From NCBI RefSeq assembly GCF_014641595.1, contig NZ_BMIA01000001.1, forward strand, positions 1,672,425-1,736,424: DNA of 64,000 bases. Reading direction: 5' to 3'. Under the pieces are notes generated by a model. The model saw only the letters and a list, made by a program, of their open reading frames with translations, was not told where the DNA came from and searched no databases. Origin of the DNA: Dyadobacter endophyticus (GTDB lineage Bacteria; Bacteroidota; Bacteroidia; Cytophagales; Spirosomataceae). The position numbers were made by a program, and so were the translations under genes. This document shows positions 1 through 8,701 of this stretch, one piece after another (within the stretch, counting starts at the first letter, position 1; each line of letters opens with the position of its first letter).

Positions 1-786
1 CGCCAGTTCGAGCTGATCTTTGCAAGGCTCCGTCCCGAACATGAACAGCCTGTCCAATGCTTCGAGTGCCGCGTCTTCGTCCGGTGAAATATCGACGCTC
101 AAAATACCTTCTTCTTCCCCCCGGCGCAATGCGAGCAGCCTGTGCGACGGTATCTTCGCCAACGGCTCCGAAAACTCGAAGTAATCACGGTATTTGGCGC
201 CCTCTTCCTCTTTTTTCTTCTTGACCTTCGAGGTGATGATCGCCCCGCGCTGGAATGTAAACCGCACTTTTGCGCGCGCATCCTGGTTTTCGTTGATCCA
301 CTCGGCTATAATATCCCTGGCTCCCTGCAATGCGTCGGCCGCATTCGCCACCTGATCGTTCAGGAAAGTGGCTGCCTTGCCTTCCGGGTCCCTTTCCTTA
401 CCCTCGAAGATCAACTTCGCAAGTGGTTCCAGGCCCTTTTCGATGGCGATCGTAGCACGTGTTTTTCTTTTTTGTTTATAGGGAAGATAAAGGTCTTCCA
501 GTTCGGTCATCGAAAACACCCCCTCGATCTTTTTTTTCAGTTCGGCTGTGAGCTTGCCTTGCTCCTCGATGCTTTTTAAAATCGCCTCGCGTCGTTTTTC
601 GACTTCCTGCTGTTTCTGCCAAGCCTCTTTGACGTTGCCGATCTGGACCTCATCCAGCCCGCCGGTCGCCTCCTTGCGATAACGCGCGATAAACGGCACC
701 GTAGCGCCTTCCTCGAACAGCGCGATGGTATTTCTCGCCTGCTTGTCGCTGACGCCGGCCTGTTGTGCAATAAGGGTATAGTTCAT
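1..786 (-). CDS. tex: Tex, S1-domain RNA-binding transcription accessory protein (5' part only)
   Basis: Reading the minus strand from the ATG at 786 gives an open frame that runs off the left edge, about 262 residues. It begins MNYTLIAQQAGVSDKQARN and includes the Tex signatures PFIARYRKEATGGLDE and LEDLYLPYKQKRKTRA near residues 30-110. Tex proteins are cytoplasmic nucleic-acid-binding factors of roughly 750 residues with an N-terminal helical region, a YqgF-like core, helix-hairpin-helix motifs and a C-terminal S1 domain. Only the helical N-terminus and the start of the core are visible. No frameshift is seen in this part. The family call is secure; the role in transcription or stress tolerance is known from homologues only. 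Confidence 0.93.
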   Translation of the reverse strand, partial: MNYTLIAQQAGVSDKQARNTIALFEEGATVPFIARYRKEATGGLDEVQIGNVKEAWQKQQEVEKRREAILKSIEEQGKLTAELKKKIEGVFSMTELEDLYLPYKQKRKTRATIAIEKGLEPLAKLIFEGKERDPEGKAATFLNDQVANAADALQGARDIIAEWINENQDARAKVRFTFQRGAIITSKVKKKKEEEGAKYRDYFEFSEPLAKIPSHRLLALRRGEEEGILSVDISPDEDAALEALDRLFMFGTEPCKDQLELA

Positions 787-810
787 GTTTACTAATGAAA
801 TTGGATACGG

Positions 811-840
811 CAAATAAAGCGGATATTCATCGTTTTCAAA
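811..840 (-). promoter_or_regulatory. putative Bacteroidota promoter of tex
   Basis: On the minus strand a TTTG (-33 type, 840-837) is followed after 18 nt by TTTATTTG (818-811), which matches the Bacteroidota -7 consensus TAnnTTTG at all fixed positions but one. It lies about 25 nt upstream of the tex ATG. This is consensus matching by eye only. Confidence 0.35.
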
Positions 841-880
841 ACTAAAATTAGTACCGGAGCGACGTACGCATTTTACCATT

Positions 881-888
881 TATATTTG
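881..888 (+). promoter_or_regulatory. -7 promoter box of the ThuA-like gene
   Basis: TATATTTG is a full match to the Bacteroidota -7 consensus TAnnTTTG. It sits 37 nt before the ATG at 925, so a transcript would have a leader of about 30 nt. No convincing -33 TTTG was seen at the usual distance. Confidence 0.4.
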
Positions 889-924
889 GCATGATTTAAT
901 CCTCATACCTAATCCCTTATCAAA

Positions 925-1767
925 ATGAAGTACCAGTTCGGAAAGCCACTGGCTATCCTTGCCGTAATTCTGGCCATGATATTTTGGCTCACTCCCGCCC
1001 ATGCCCAGCAGAAAGCCGGATTCAAAGTCATCGCATTTTTTACCGGCGCGAACGACCGCGCACACATCAGCTTTGTGCACGAGGCCAACCGCCGACTGCC
1101 GGAACTCGGCAAGAAAAATGGCTTTTCGTATGATTCCACCACGAATTGGGATAACCTGAATGCAGAATTTCTGTCGCAATACCAGGTGGTACTGTTCCTG
1201 GACACACGTCCCGAAAAGCCCGAACAACGTGCTGCATTCCGGAAATACATGGAAAATGGCGGTGGCTGGATCGGCTTTCACTTCGCGGCATTCGCATTGA
1301 CGCCCTCGGCATATCCGCAAAATTGGGACTGGTACCACGACCAATTCCTCGGCTCCGGGCAATACAAAAGCAACACCTGGCGCCCAACCTCTGCCACTTT
1401 GAAGGTCGAAGATGCCCAAAGCCCCACCACGAAAGGTCTGGGAGCCACATTTAAAGCTTCCCCCAACGAATGGTACCGCTGGGAAAAGGATTTAACCCAA
1501 AATCCGGATATTCAAATACTCTTATCGATCGACCCGTCGAGTTTCCCGCTTGGAACCGGTCCGAAACAGCACGAAATATGGCATAGCGGTTATTATCCGG
1601 TAGCCTGGACCAATAAAAAATACAAAATGTTGTACATGAACATGGGCCACAACGACATCGACTACGAAAACAAAACCAATAAGGAATTATCATTTACCTT
1701 TGATAACGACATGCAGAACCAGTTCCTCGTGAACTCTATCCTGTGGCTTGCAAACCGCAAAAAATAG
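925..1767 (+). CDS. secreted ThuA-like domain protein
   Basis: This 280-residue protein has a Sec signal peptide: a basic start MKYQFGK, a hydrophobic stretch, then AHAQQ near residue 28. The rest is a glutamine-amidotransferase-like fold of the ThuA family, with FFTGANDRAHISFVHEAN, the VVLFLDTRPEKPEQR region and GGGWIGFHFAAFA. ThuA-like proteins are linked to disaccharide and keto-sugar metabolism, but their chemistry is poorly defined. The exported form is common in Bacteroidota. The AraC-type gene follows after only 6 nt, which suggests one transcript. The substrate cannot be read from the sequence. Confidence 0.85.
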   Translation: MKYQFGKPLAILAVILAMIFWLTPAHAQQKAGFKVIAFFTGANDRAHISFVHEANRRLPELGKKNGFSYDSTTNWDNLNAEFLSQYQVVLFLDTRPEKPEQRAAFRKYMENGGGWIGFHFAAFALTPSAYPQNWDWYHDQFLGSGQYKSNTWRPTSATLKVEDAQSPTTKGLGATFKASPNEWYRWEKDLTQNPDIQILLSIDPSSFPLGTGPKQHEIWHSGYYPVAWTNKKYKMLYMNMGHNDIDYENKTNKELSFTFDNDMQNQFLVNSILWLANRKK

Positions 1768-1773
1768 CCTGTT

Positions 1774-2679
1774 ATGGAAGAAAAACAGACCCGCAGCTTC
1801 GAAAAAGGCCAAATGACTGGCATTACTTGGCAATGCGACGGCATCCTGCTCGGGCACGCCGTTTCCCGCTTTACGGAATTGTCGGGATTCCATTCCAAAA
1901 GCGTCAATACCGATGTGGTACGCATGCATTTCGGGCTGAAAGGCGATTATATGTTCACCTACCATCAGCTTGGCAGGACATTCGACCTCGTCGGCGGGCA
2001 TCATAATATCATGTATTCGAGCGAGTTTGAAATGACCGTTCAGGCCAAAACACTTGAAATTGAGACCTTCGGTATTCAATTTCCCAAAGACGTTTTTATC
2101 CAGTTCACACAAAGTGCTGGCGATGCCTTGAAACGCTTTTCGGAGTCTATCATATTGGGAAACAGCACGATATTAACCGACAATTGGGGAACGATCGACT
2201 CGCAGATCCAACAGGTAATCCAGCAGATTATTCATTGCAAATATTCGGAAAGCCTGAAAAAGCTATTCCTGCTCTCAAAAAGTTTAGAGCTCCTTGTGCT
2301 GTGCGCCGACGCCTGCGAGGCTTCGGAACGCAAAACGGATACATTCATCAAAACCAAAACCGACAAGGAGAAGATCATCGCCGTCCGCGACCTGATTAAC
2401 GAACGCGTACACTGCCCTCCCAACCTCTCAGAGATCGCCCAGCATGTGGGTTTAAATGAATTCAAACTCAAAAAAGGCTTCAAGGAAACATTCAACAATA
2501 CGATTTTCGGCTACCTGACCGATCAACGCCTACAACTCGCCAGACAATATCTTCTTGATACACAGCAAACAGCAGCAGAAATATCTACACAACTGGGCTA
2601 TGCGACGCCCCAGCATTTCAACAATGCCTTCAAAAAGAAATTCGGCGTCACTCCCTTTTCGGTTAGAAATAATCCGTGA
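1774..2679 (+). CDS. AraC-family transcriptional regulator
   Basis: The 301-residue protein has an N-terminal ligand or regulatory region of about 200 residues and a C-terminal AraC/XylS DNA-binding domain. The first helix-turn-helix is NLSEIAQHVGLNEFKLKKGF. The second, TAAEISTQLGYATPQHFNNAF, ends in the typical KKFGVTPFSVR. There is no membrane segment or signal peptide, so it is a cytoplasmic regulator. It starts 6 nt after the ThuA-like gene, so the two are probably co-transcribed. Its target may be its own operon or the SRPBCC gene just downstream, but no operator was recognised. Confidence 0.9.
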   Translation: MEEKQTRSFEKGQMTGITWQCDGILLGHAVSRFTELSGFHSKSVNTDVVRMHFGLKGDYMFTYHQLGRTFDLVGGHHNIMYSSEFEMTVQAKTLEIETFGIQFPKDVFIQFTQSAGDALKRFSESIILGNSTILTDNWGTIDSQIQQVIQQIIHCKYSESLKKLFLLSKSLELLVLCADACEASERKTDTFIKTKTDKEKIIAVRDLINERVHCPPNLSEIAQHVGLNEFKLKKGFKETFNNTIFGYLTDQRLQLARQYLLDTQQTAAEISTQLGYATPQHFNNAFKKKFGVTPFSVRNNP

Positions 2680-2778
2680 AACGCAATTGGGCGGCAGCTG
2701 GTGTGTGGTAATATTGTCGTCTGGGGTGGCCAGCCGACCACCGACCAACTTACAACGATCATCAAACCACCAAACGAC

Positions 2779-3234
2779 ATGCAAACACCACTCATCATCA
2801 AAAACGAAATTACCATCGACGCGCCAGCGCAGCGCGTGTGGAACGCCCTTGTGAATCCCGAACAAACCAAACAATATATGTTTGGCTGTGAGGCACTTTC
2901 CGACTGGAATGTCGGAAGCGAGCTGCTCTGGAGAGGCATTCATGAAGGAAAGGAGATTATCTGGGTTAAGGGCGAAATCCTGGACATCGAACCTGAAAAG
3001 TTTCTGCGGTACACTACCATCGACCCACATTCGACCATCGACGATATCTCCGAAAACTATCTGCAAGTCACCTATGACCTTATTCCACAAGGAGAAAAGA
3101 CTCTTTTAAAGGTCACGCAGGGCGATTACAGCACCGTTGCCGAAGGCGAAAGACGGTACCAGGACTCATATAACAATGGTGAGGGCTGGAACCCGATCCT
3201 CGTCGAGATCAAGAAGTTGGTCGAAGCGCAGTAA
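2779..3234 (+). CDS. SRPBCC / AHSA1-like domain protein
   Basis: I chose the ATG at 2779 (MQTPLIIKNEITI). The open frame extends to 2701, but that segment runs on from the 3' end of the AraC gene and is not protein-like. The 151-residue product has the START/SRPBCC pattern of the AHSA1 group: ITIDAPAQRVWNALVNPEQTKQY at the start, a WNVGSELLWRG turn, and GWNPILVEIKKLVEAQ as the C-terminal helix. These small cytoplasmic proteins bind hydrophobic ligands or act in stress responses, and the ligand is not predictable here. AraC plus SRPBCC is a frequent neighbourhood and suggests co-regulation. Confidence 0.85.
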   Translation: MQTPLIIKNEITIDAPAQRVWNALVNPEQTKQYMFGCEALSDWNVGSELLWRGIHEGKEIIWVKGEILDIEPEKFLRYTTIDPHSTIDDISENYLQVTYDLIPQGEKTLLKVTQGDYSTVAEGERRYQDSYNNGEGWNPILVEIKKLVEAQ

Positions 3235-3241
3235 GAGCGCA

Positions 3242-3478
3242 TCAGGGATTTTGAGACTCGATCTCTCCCACTTCGTCCCCATCGGTCGGCTCTGCCGGCG
3301 CGTCTTTGTCAATTCTTGAACCGGTATTGACCTCCGGTGCATCGGTGCCTGGTACATCGGGCGTCGGGTTCAATGGGGCTATTTGGCCTGGTTTGTCGGG
3401 ATAACTGGGTACAGGCGGCTGATCGTCAGGCATTTCAGCGACGGGGAATGCAGGTACATATTGGTTTTGAAAGTCCAT
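3242..3478 (-). CDS. small Pro/Asp-rich hypothetical protein
   Basis: A 78-residue frame begins MDFQNQYVPAFPVAEMPDDQ. It is very rich in Pro, Asp, Glu and Gly, with almost no hydrophobic clusters, so it is probably disordered. There is no signal peptide and no recognisable domain. It is a stand-alone gene between the SRPBCC gene (opposite strand, 8 nt away) and the DoxX-like gene. Its skewed but non-repetitive composition and fit in the gap argue for a real gene, but I cannot assign a function. Confidence 0.5.
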   Translation of the reverse strand: MDFQNQYVPAFPVAEMPDDQPPVPSYPDKPGQIAPLNPTPDVPGTDAPEVNTGSRIDKDAPAEPTDGDEVGEIESQNP

Positions 3479-3586
3479 GGTTTTGTTTGTTGATTTTGGG
3501 TAATCAGGAAAAAACCATGCCTTTCATCTTTTGCGGAACTAGTTGAATGCATTTCTCGCTTTCACCGGAAAAGCATTTCATCAACT

Positions 3587-4045
3587 ATGGCAGTACTTAT
3601 CGTTCTGATCACCACTTTTTTGGCAAGCCTTGGCATTACCTGGGCGATTTCCGGAGACCCGGCCTACACGCTAAGCGGTAATATCGCTATGTGCGCGATG
3701 CTGCAATTCACTGCATTGGGGCATTTCAAGTTTCCCGAGGGGATGAAAATGATGATCCCGCCGTTTGTTCCATTCAAAAAAGAGATGGTATTCCTCACGG
3801 GCATGATGGAAATCGCGGCAGGAATCGCGCTGCTTTTTCCGGCCACCCGCTATGCAACTGGCGTGTTTCTGATGCTGTTTTTCATCGCATTGCTTCCAGC
3901 CAACATTTACGCGGCCAATCACCATCTCGATTATCAGAAGGGCACCTATGATGGAAAGGGACCAGCCTATTTGTGGTTCCGTATTCCGATGCAGGTCCTT
4001 CTGATCGCCTGGGTATGGTATTTTGCCGTCCATTCGGCCATGTAG
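3587..4045 (+). CDS. DoxX-like membrane protein
   Basis: The 152-residue integral membrane protein has four hydrophobic segments, around residues 3-22, 33-45, 70-105 and 130-148. The middle part, FLTGMMEIAAGIALLFPATR followed by a second helix, resembles the DoxX/DoxD-like family. The short N-terminal helix is not a cleavable signal. DoxX-like proteins sit in the inner membrane and are often linked to thiol or redox stress, without a firm general function. It converges with the rsmB-like gene, whose stop lies 3 nt away. Confidence 0.7.
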   Translation: MAVLIVLITTFLASLGITWAISGDPAYTLSGNIAMCAMLQFTALGHFKFPEGMKMMIPPFVPFKKEMVFLTGMMEIAAGIALLFPATRYATGVFLMLFFIALLPANIYAANHHLDYQKGTYDGKGPAYLWFRIPMQVLLIAWVWYFAVHSAM

Positions 4046-4047
4046 TG

Positions 4048-5274
4048 CTATTTCCGTTCGAGCAGCGCCATATAGAAGCCGTCGAAACCGTCCTGCGCGG
4101 GGGATGTGCGGTGCTCCGAAACGAACCGCCAGTCGGCTTTATGACGCTTTGTGAATGCTCGTACCTGCTCCTCAGACTCCGATGGCAGGACACTGCACGT
4201 TGCATACACCATTTTCCCTCCTTTCTTCACCATTTTAGAATAGTTTTCCAGGATCTGCGCCTGCACTTTGCGGATTTTTTCCAGAAATTCAGGTTTAAGC
4301 TTCCATTTGCTGTCCGGATTTCTTCTTAAAACACCCAAGCCCGAGCAAGGGACGTCTAGCAGCAGCCGGTCGGCGGTTTCGGAAAGGTTTTCTATGACTT
4401 TGTCGGAGCTGATAACCATAGTTGTCAGATTGGTAACCCCGTTTCGTGCGGCGCGGCGTTCCAATTCCTGCAATTTGTGGTGCTCGATGTCCATCGCAAG
4501 GACCGAGCCTGTATTGCGCAGCAATGCGGCCAAATGCAAGCTTTTTCCTCCCGCGCCCGCACATGCATCTATTACAGACATACCGGTGTGTACGTCCAGG
4601 TAAGGCGCGATAAGCTGCGACCCCGCGTCCTGAACTTCAAAAAAGCCGTTTTTGAAACTTTCGAGCCCCGATACATTGATGCGCTTTTTCAACGCCAGCG
4701 CCTCTGGCAAGCCTGGAACGGTTTCCGTGATTTCAGAGCCTAGCTGCTCCTGCACCGTTTCTGTGTTCGCTTTCAAGGAATTAACACGTAAAACCACAGG
4801 GGCGGTTTTGTTAAGCGCAGCCAGCTCTATCGGCCACCGTTCGCCGAGTTCAGTCTCGCCCGTCTGATCGATCCAGTCCGGAATGGATTGTGCTATCTTA
4901 CGGATTGCCTGGCCCTCCGCGTATCGCTGGTTTACCACTTCCCGGTCGATACCTTCAAATTCAGGCCACTCTGGCAGGGTTTCCAACGCTTCATGGCCTT
5001 CCAGCTGCATAGGCTTAATCAGCTGCCATACACCTGCCAGCCGCCAAAAATCTTCACTTTCCCGGACCTTTTCAACCTGCGCGGTGTATTTGACCAACCG
5101 CCACCAGCGCACGATTTCGTACACATTTTCAGCAATAAACGCGCGGTCGCGGGCGCCCCACTTTTTGTTGGATTTCAGCAACTGCTCAACGACGCGGTCA
5201 GCCTGCCGGTTTTTGACAAATATGTCCTGCAATGCCTCAACGGTGGCCGCAACAAGTCCTTTGTATAGTTTCAA
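4048..5274 (-). CDS. RsmB/NOP2-family rRNA cytosine-C5 methyltransferase
   Basis: This is an S-adenosylmethionine-dependent RNA m5C methyltransferase of about 408 residues. The N-terminal NusB-like region (DRAFIAENVYEIVRWWRLV) is followed by the SAM-binding core VIDACAGAGGKSLHLAALL. The two family cysteines are present in DVPCSGLGVLRRNP and YATCSVLPSESEEQV. The frame extends to an ATG at 5334, but family members usually start MKLYKGLV, so I prefer the TTG at 5274. Its target is most likely 16S rRNA (m5C967-like), which is a family-level inference. It stands alone next to the histidine kinase gene. Confidence 0.88.
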   Translation of the reverse strand: MKLYKGLVAATVEALQDIFVKNRQADRVVEQLLKSNKKWGARDRAFIAENVYEIVRWWRLVKYTAQVEKVRESEDFWRLAGVWQLIKPMQLEGHEALETLPEWPEFEGIDREVVNQRYAEGQAIRKIAQSIPDWIDQTGETELGERWPIELAALNKTAPVVLRVNSLKANTETVQEQLGSEITETVPGLPEALALKKRINVSGLESFKNGFFEVQDAGSQLIAPYLDVHTGMSVIDACAGAGGKSLHLAALLRNTGSVLAMDIEHHKLQELERRAARNGVTNLTTMVISSDKVIENLSETADRLLLDVPCSGLGVLRRNPDSKWKLKPEFLEKIRKVQAQILENYSKMVKKGGKMVYATCSVLPSESEEQVRAFTKRHKADWRFVSEHRTSPAQDGFDGFYMALLERK

Positions 5275-5352
5275 AACGTAAATTTCCAGGTGAAACAAGA
5301 TGACAAAGTTGGCGACGGATGGACTACAAAACAAAAAAGCGCAGCCGTTTGA

Positions 5353-6582
5353 TCAATAAATATTCTGTGGAAGATCGATCTCGAAATTGGTACCAGCTCC
5401 CGGCTGCGAACTAATGCTAATCGTTCCTCCCAGGCTATCGACCAGGTGTTTCACCAGTGCCAAACCGAACCCGAAACCCTGCTCGCCCCCGGTTCCGTTG
5501 GTCGACGAGGCATTCCCCGACACGATCGCCTGAATGTTTTCCGTAGTAATCCCAACGCCCGAATCCTTTACCGAAATACGCAGTGCCGGCTTCAACTGGT
5601 CGATCAGCAAATGTAAGTCAACCGTTACCTCGCCGAATGGAGGTGTGAATTTCATGGAATTTGAAATGAGGTTGCCGGTAATTTGCAGTAATTTGCTTTT
5701 CGAGAAATGAATATTCTCTGTTAAAGGGCTGGTATTCACCTGAAAACGAATGTTCTTTTGCTTAGCCTGCGGACCATAAAGCTTTTCCAGTTTGTCTTTG
5801 AAGATTGCCAACGTAAAGCCCTGCCCGTTGGAGGCACGCGGCGAACCGGCGGTTGTCCCTTTTTCCTTGTGTGAGCCCAGGATCTCTTCCGCCAGATCGA
5901 GGATAGAATTCCCACTCTTGTGGATGAGATTGATGAATTCAAGCACCTCGTCCATCCGGTTCTGATCGCCCTGGTCGCGGATAATTTGCGCCAGCCCAAC
6001 TATTCCTCCCAGAGGCCCGCGTATATCATGCGCGACCTTTTTTTGTGTCTGCCCAGCTTCCAGGAGCCTTGATTTCAAGTTTTCCAGGACCTTATGCGTT
6101 TTCAAACGGCCTACGATCTCGTCGGCAATAATCTTCAGGAGCTCAATTTTCTCAGGTTCGAGTGTCTTACGTTCCTGATCAAGCACGCATAACGCACCTA
6201 TTTGCAGCCCATCGCCGGTTTTAAGCGGTATTCCGTAATAATATTTAACGTTTGGCTCACCGGTGACGTAAAATTTATCCTTAAAACGTTCGTCCTCGGT
6301 GAGGTCGCCCACTTCAAAATGCTCGGATTCCATGATCGTATATTGGCAGACAGAGTCTTCCCGGAGCATTTGATCGATATCCAGACCGTAATTCGAAATC
6401 GTCCACTGTGTTAATGAATCAATGAGGTTCACGAGGGAAATCCGTGTACCGGCTACTTTGGCAGCGAGTTTCGCAAGGTCTTGGAAGGTAACTTGATGAT
6501 CCGAATAGTCGATATCCAATTCTGAAAGGCCTAGCAGACGTTCCATTTCATTAGCAGGAACAGGCGCACTGGAAATACTCAT
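5353..6582 (-). CDS. cytoplasmic GAF-domain sensor histidine kinase
   Basis: The chosen start is the ATG at 6582 (MSISSAPVPANEMERLLGLS), giving 409 residues. The frame continues 30 codons upstream, but that extension is hydrophobic and atypical. A GAF domain (about residues 20-160, with YYYGIPLKTGDGLQIGALCV) is followed by a dimerisation helix carrying the phospho-acceptor in KKVAHDIRGPLGGIVG. The HATPase region has NLISNSMKFTPPFG (N box), VKDSGVGI (G1) and GFGFGLALVKHLV (G2). There are no membrane segments, so it senses a cytoplasmic signal. No response regulator gene is adjacent, so it is an orphan kinase. Confidence 0.9.
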   Translation of the reverse strand: MSISSAPVPANEMERLLGLSELDIDYSDHQVTFQDLAKLAAKVAGTRISLVNLIDSLTQWTISNYGLDIDQMLREDSVCQYTIMESEHFEVGDLTEDERFKDKFYVTGEPNVKYYYGIPLKTGDGLQIGALCVLDQERKTLEPEKIELLKIIADEIVGRLKTHKVLENLKSRLLEAGQTQKKVAHDIRGPLGGIVGLAQIIRDQGDQNRMDEVLEFINLIHKSGNSILDLAEEILGSHKEKGTTAGSPRASNGQGFTLAIFKDKLEKLYGPQAKQKNIRFQVNTSPLTENIHFSKSKLLQITGNLISNSMKFTPPFGEVTVDLHLLIDQLKPALRISVKDSGVGITTENIQAIVSGNASSTNGTGGEQGFGFGLALVKHLVDSLGGTISISSQPGAGTNFEIDLPQNIY

Positions 6583-7099
6583 GATATAAATGCGGTTTAA
6601 ACCCAATTCTACAAACAATAAATGAAAAAAGAGAGAAGTAATACTATAAAAAACAATACCCGAAATCGACATTTCAGTAGACAGCCTTTGGAAAAATCAC
6701 CAGCAAATACAAGTTCCGGCCAGGAATAGCTTTTGCAATATTCATGTGAGCCGACGCACCGGCGGCAAGAGATCGGCGTTGGTCACACCGGCGTTTGCTA
6801 TGGCGTCTTGGAATAATTCTGTTTCAAAATCTGCCAAACTGTTGTATATTGTCACACCAACTATTGAGCAGAATTGTATTTTAGGACGTCGATAGTAAAA
6901 AGGCAATTTACTTAACAGTGTTAAGTCATATATCTATCATTGTTAAATTTAAAACCAACGATAGATTTGTGTCATAAAACCTCAATATTGCAGTTTTTTC
7001 TTTTACAACGGTTAACAGCGTAAAGTTGACGTAATTTTAAACTTGCATATTTTTAAGAGCCCCCAACCAAGAACAATTAACCCGACGGACGTTACAGGA
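6583..7099 (+). other. 517-bp divergent intergenic region
   Basis: This gap separates the minus-strand histidine kinase gene from the plus-strand DUF2147 gene, so it must hold both promoters. It contains a perfect inverted repeat at 6911-6925. It also has a minus-strand frame of 37 codons (GTG at 6855, stop 6742-6744) with protein-like composition, FETELFQDAIANAGVTNADL. The half closest to the DUF2147 gene is AT-rich. I see no RNA gene or mobile element. Confidence 0.5.
6911..6925. promoter_or_regulatory. perfect palindrome, possible operator
   Basis: CTTAACAGTGTTAAG has two 6-bp arms (CTTAAC/GTTAAG) around a 3-bp spacer. The half-site TGTTAA recurs at about 6940 and GTTAAC at about 7011. 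The position between two divergent genes fits a regulator binding site, but no regulator is identified. Confidence 0.35.
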
Positions 7100-7537
7100 A
7101 TGTATAAAATACTTTTTACAATATTTTTTTTCGCGAGTTTCAGCCCTGCCGGATCTCAAATTATTGTTGCGGATAAGATCGTCGGTGAGTGGATCAATGA
7201 AGAAAAAGATACCCGGATCGAGATATACAAAAACGGCGACGAATATTTCGGCCGCCTGCTCTGGTCCGAATACCTATTTGAGGCCGACGGCAAAACCTCC
7301 CGGAAAGACGTCCGCAATTCGAATGAAAAGCTCCGCGGACGAAACCTGCTCCACGTAAACCTGCTAAACAACTTCGTCTTTAGCGAAGACATTTGGGACG
7401 ACGGTAAAATGTACGACCCCAGAAGCGGCAAAACCTACAATTGTCTTATTAAACTGCGTAAAGAAAAATTGGAAGTGCGTAGTTATGTGGGCATCCCGCT
7501 TTTGGGCAGGAGCACTTACTGGGACCGCGTCCTTTGA
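7100..7537 (+). CDS. secreted DUF2147 domain protein
   Basis: The ATG at 7100 gives 145 residues beginning with a signal peptide, MYKILFTIFFFASFSPAGSQ. The longer frame from 7043 would hide that signal peptide inside the protein. The mature part shows the DUF2147 pattern: IVGEWINEEKDTRIEIYKNG, then GRLLWSEYLF, then the C-terminal SYVGIPLLGRSTYWDRV. DUF2147 proteins are small periplasmic or outer-membrane-associated beta-rich proteins of unknown biochemical role. It appears to be a single-gene unit. Confidence 0.85.
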   Translation: MYKILFTIFFFASFSPAGSQIIVADKIVGEWINEEKDTRIEIYKNGDEYFGRLLWSEYLFEADGKTSRKDVRNSNEKLRGRNLLHVNLLNNFVFSEDIWDDGKMYDPRSGKTYNCLIKLRKEKLEVRSYVGIPLLGRSTYWDRVL

Positions 7538-7651
7538 CCTCCCCCACCCCGCCTGCGAACGTTACTATCCCTGCGGAAAGGACATTTTAGCCTTCCACAG
7601 TGAATACAAACGGCGTGTGACGTGTTATGTTTCAAATCACGCATCGATCGT

Positions 7652-8665
7652 ATGAAGCATTTCAAACTGGGTATTCTCGACCAATCCGTTGTGAGACACG
7701 GGTCAAGCGTCCGGGAAGCCATCCAAGAAACCATCACCACGGCAAAGCTGGCCGAAGAGTTTGGTTATAGCCGTTTCTGGGTTTCTGAACACCATAATTC
7801 CACATTTATTGCAGGCTCCGCGCCGGAAGTCCTGATGGTCAAACTGGCCGACGTTACGAGTCATATCCGCGTCGGGTCGGGCGGGATTATGCTGCCCAAC
7901 CACAGCGCGTTGAAAGTGGCCGAGAATTTCCGTATGCTCGAAACGCTGTACCCGGGTCGTATTGATCTCGGTATGGGCCGTGCGCCCGGTACCGACCGCA
8001 TTACTTCTTCCATCCTCAATCCGTCCAATGATTTCAGCGAAAGCAGTTACCTGCGCCAGCTCGAACATTTACAGCATTTTTTCAGGGATACGGCAGGGAC
8101 CGACCGCGGATTTATCTATGCCTCGCCGCAATCGCCTACTATACCAGAGCAGTGGATACTGAGTTCAAGCGGCGGCAGCAGCAATATAGCAGCGCGTTTC
8201 GGCATGGGCCTGGCCGTTGCGAAATTCATCAATGGCTTCGTTAAGCCTGATGTCGTGGAAGAGTACAAACGCAACTTCCGCCCGTCGGATCAGCTCGACA
8301 AGCCCAAAGTGATCCTCTCCGTATTTACCTTGTGCGGTGAAACCGAGGAGCAGGCGGCGGCCATGCGCAAGATGATGGATTATGTGCTCGTGGAGTTCGA
8401 GCGCGGCAAGTTCGGGCCGTTCCCCGATCCTGAAACCGTACGCAAATACGAATTCAATTTCGGCGAAATGGACCGCATTCGTTACAATAGCGGCCGCATT
8501 GTATCGGGGACGGCGGAGTCGGTGAAAGAACAACTCACGAAACTGGCTACCGACTTTGATGCGGACGAGATTATGGTCTCCACGATGGCCGACACTTTTG
8601 AAAACCGTATCAAATCCTTTCAATTGATTTCGGAGGCATTTAATTTGAGAGAACCGGTTCTTTAA
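7652..8665 (+). CDS. LLM-class flavin-dependent oxidoreductase (luciferase-like)
   Basis: The ATG at 7652 gives 337 residues, starting MKHFKLGILDQS. The protein has the bacterial-luciferase-like TIM-barrel pattern: FWVSEHHNSTFIAGSAPEVL, IRVGSGGIMLPNHSALKVAE and GRIDLGMGRAPGTD. These are typical of the YhbW/MsnO8 subgroup of FMN-dependent monooxygenases. They act in the cytosol with reduced FMN and oxygen, and the substrate is unknown. A WYL regulator gene follows about 35 nt downstream on the same strand and may control it. Confidence 0.9.
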   Translation: MKHFKLGILDQSVVRHGSSVREAIQETITTAKLAEEFGYSRFWVSEHHNSTFIAGSAPEVLMVKLADVTSHIRVGSGGIMLPNHSALKVAENFRMLETLYPGRIDLGMGRAPGTDRITSSILNPSNDFSESSYLRQLEHLQHFFRDTAGTDRGFIYASPQSPTIPEQWILSSSGGSSNIAARFGMGLAVAKFINGFVKPDVVEEYKRNFRPSDQLDKPKVILSVFTLCGETEEQAAAMRKMMDYVLVEFERGKFGPFPDPETVRKYEFNFGEMDRIRYNSGRIVSGTAESVKEQLTKLATDFDADEIMVSTMADTFENRIKSFQLISEAFNLREPVL

Positions 8666-8701
8666 CCTTAATTTGTGCCGGACATTACTTCACCGACACT
8701 C

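Noticed and set aside
2701..2778. N-terminal extension of the SRPBCC protein
   Set aside because: The extra 26 residues look like translated intergenic DNA; the ATG at 2779 starts directly at the SRPBCC fold.
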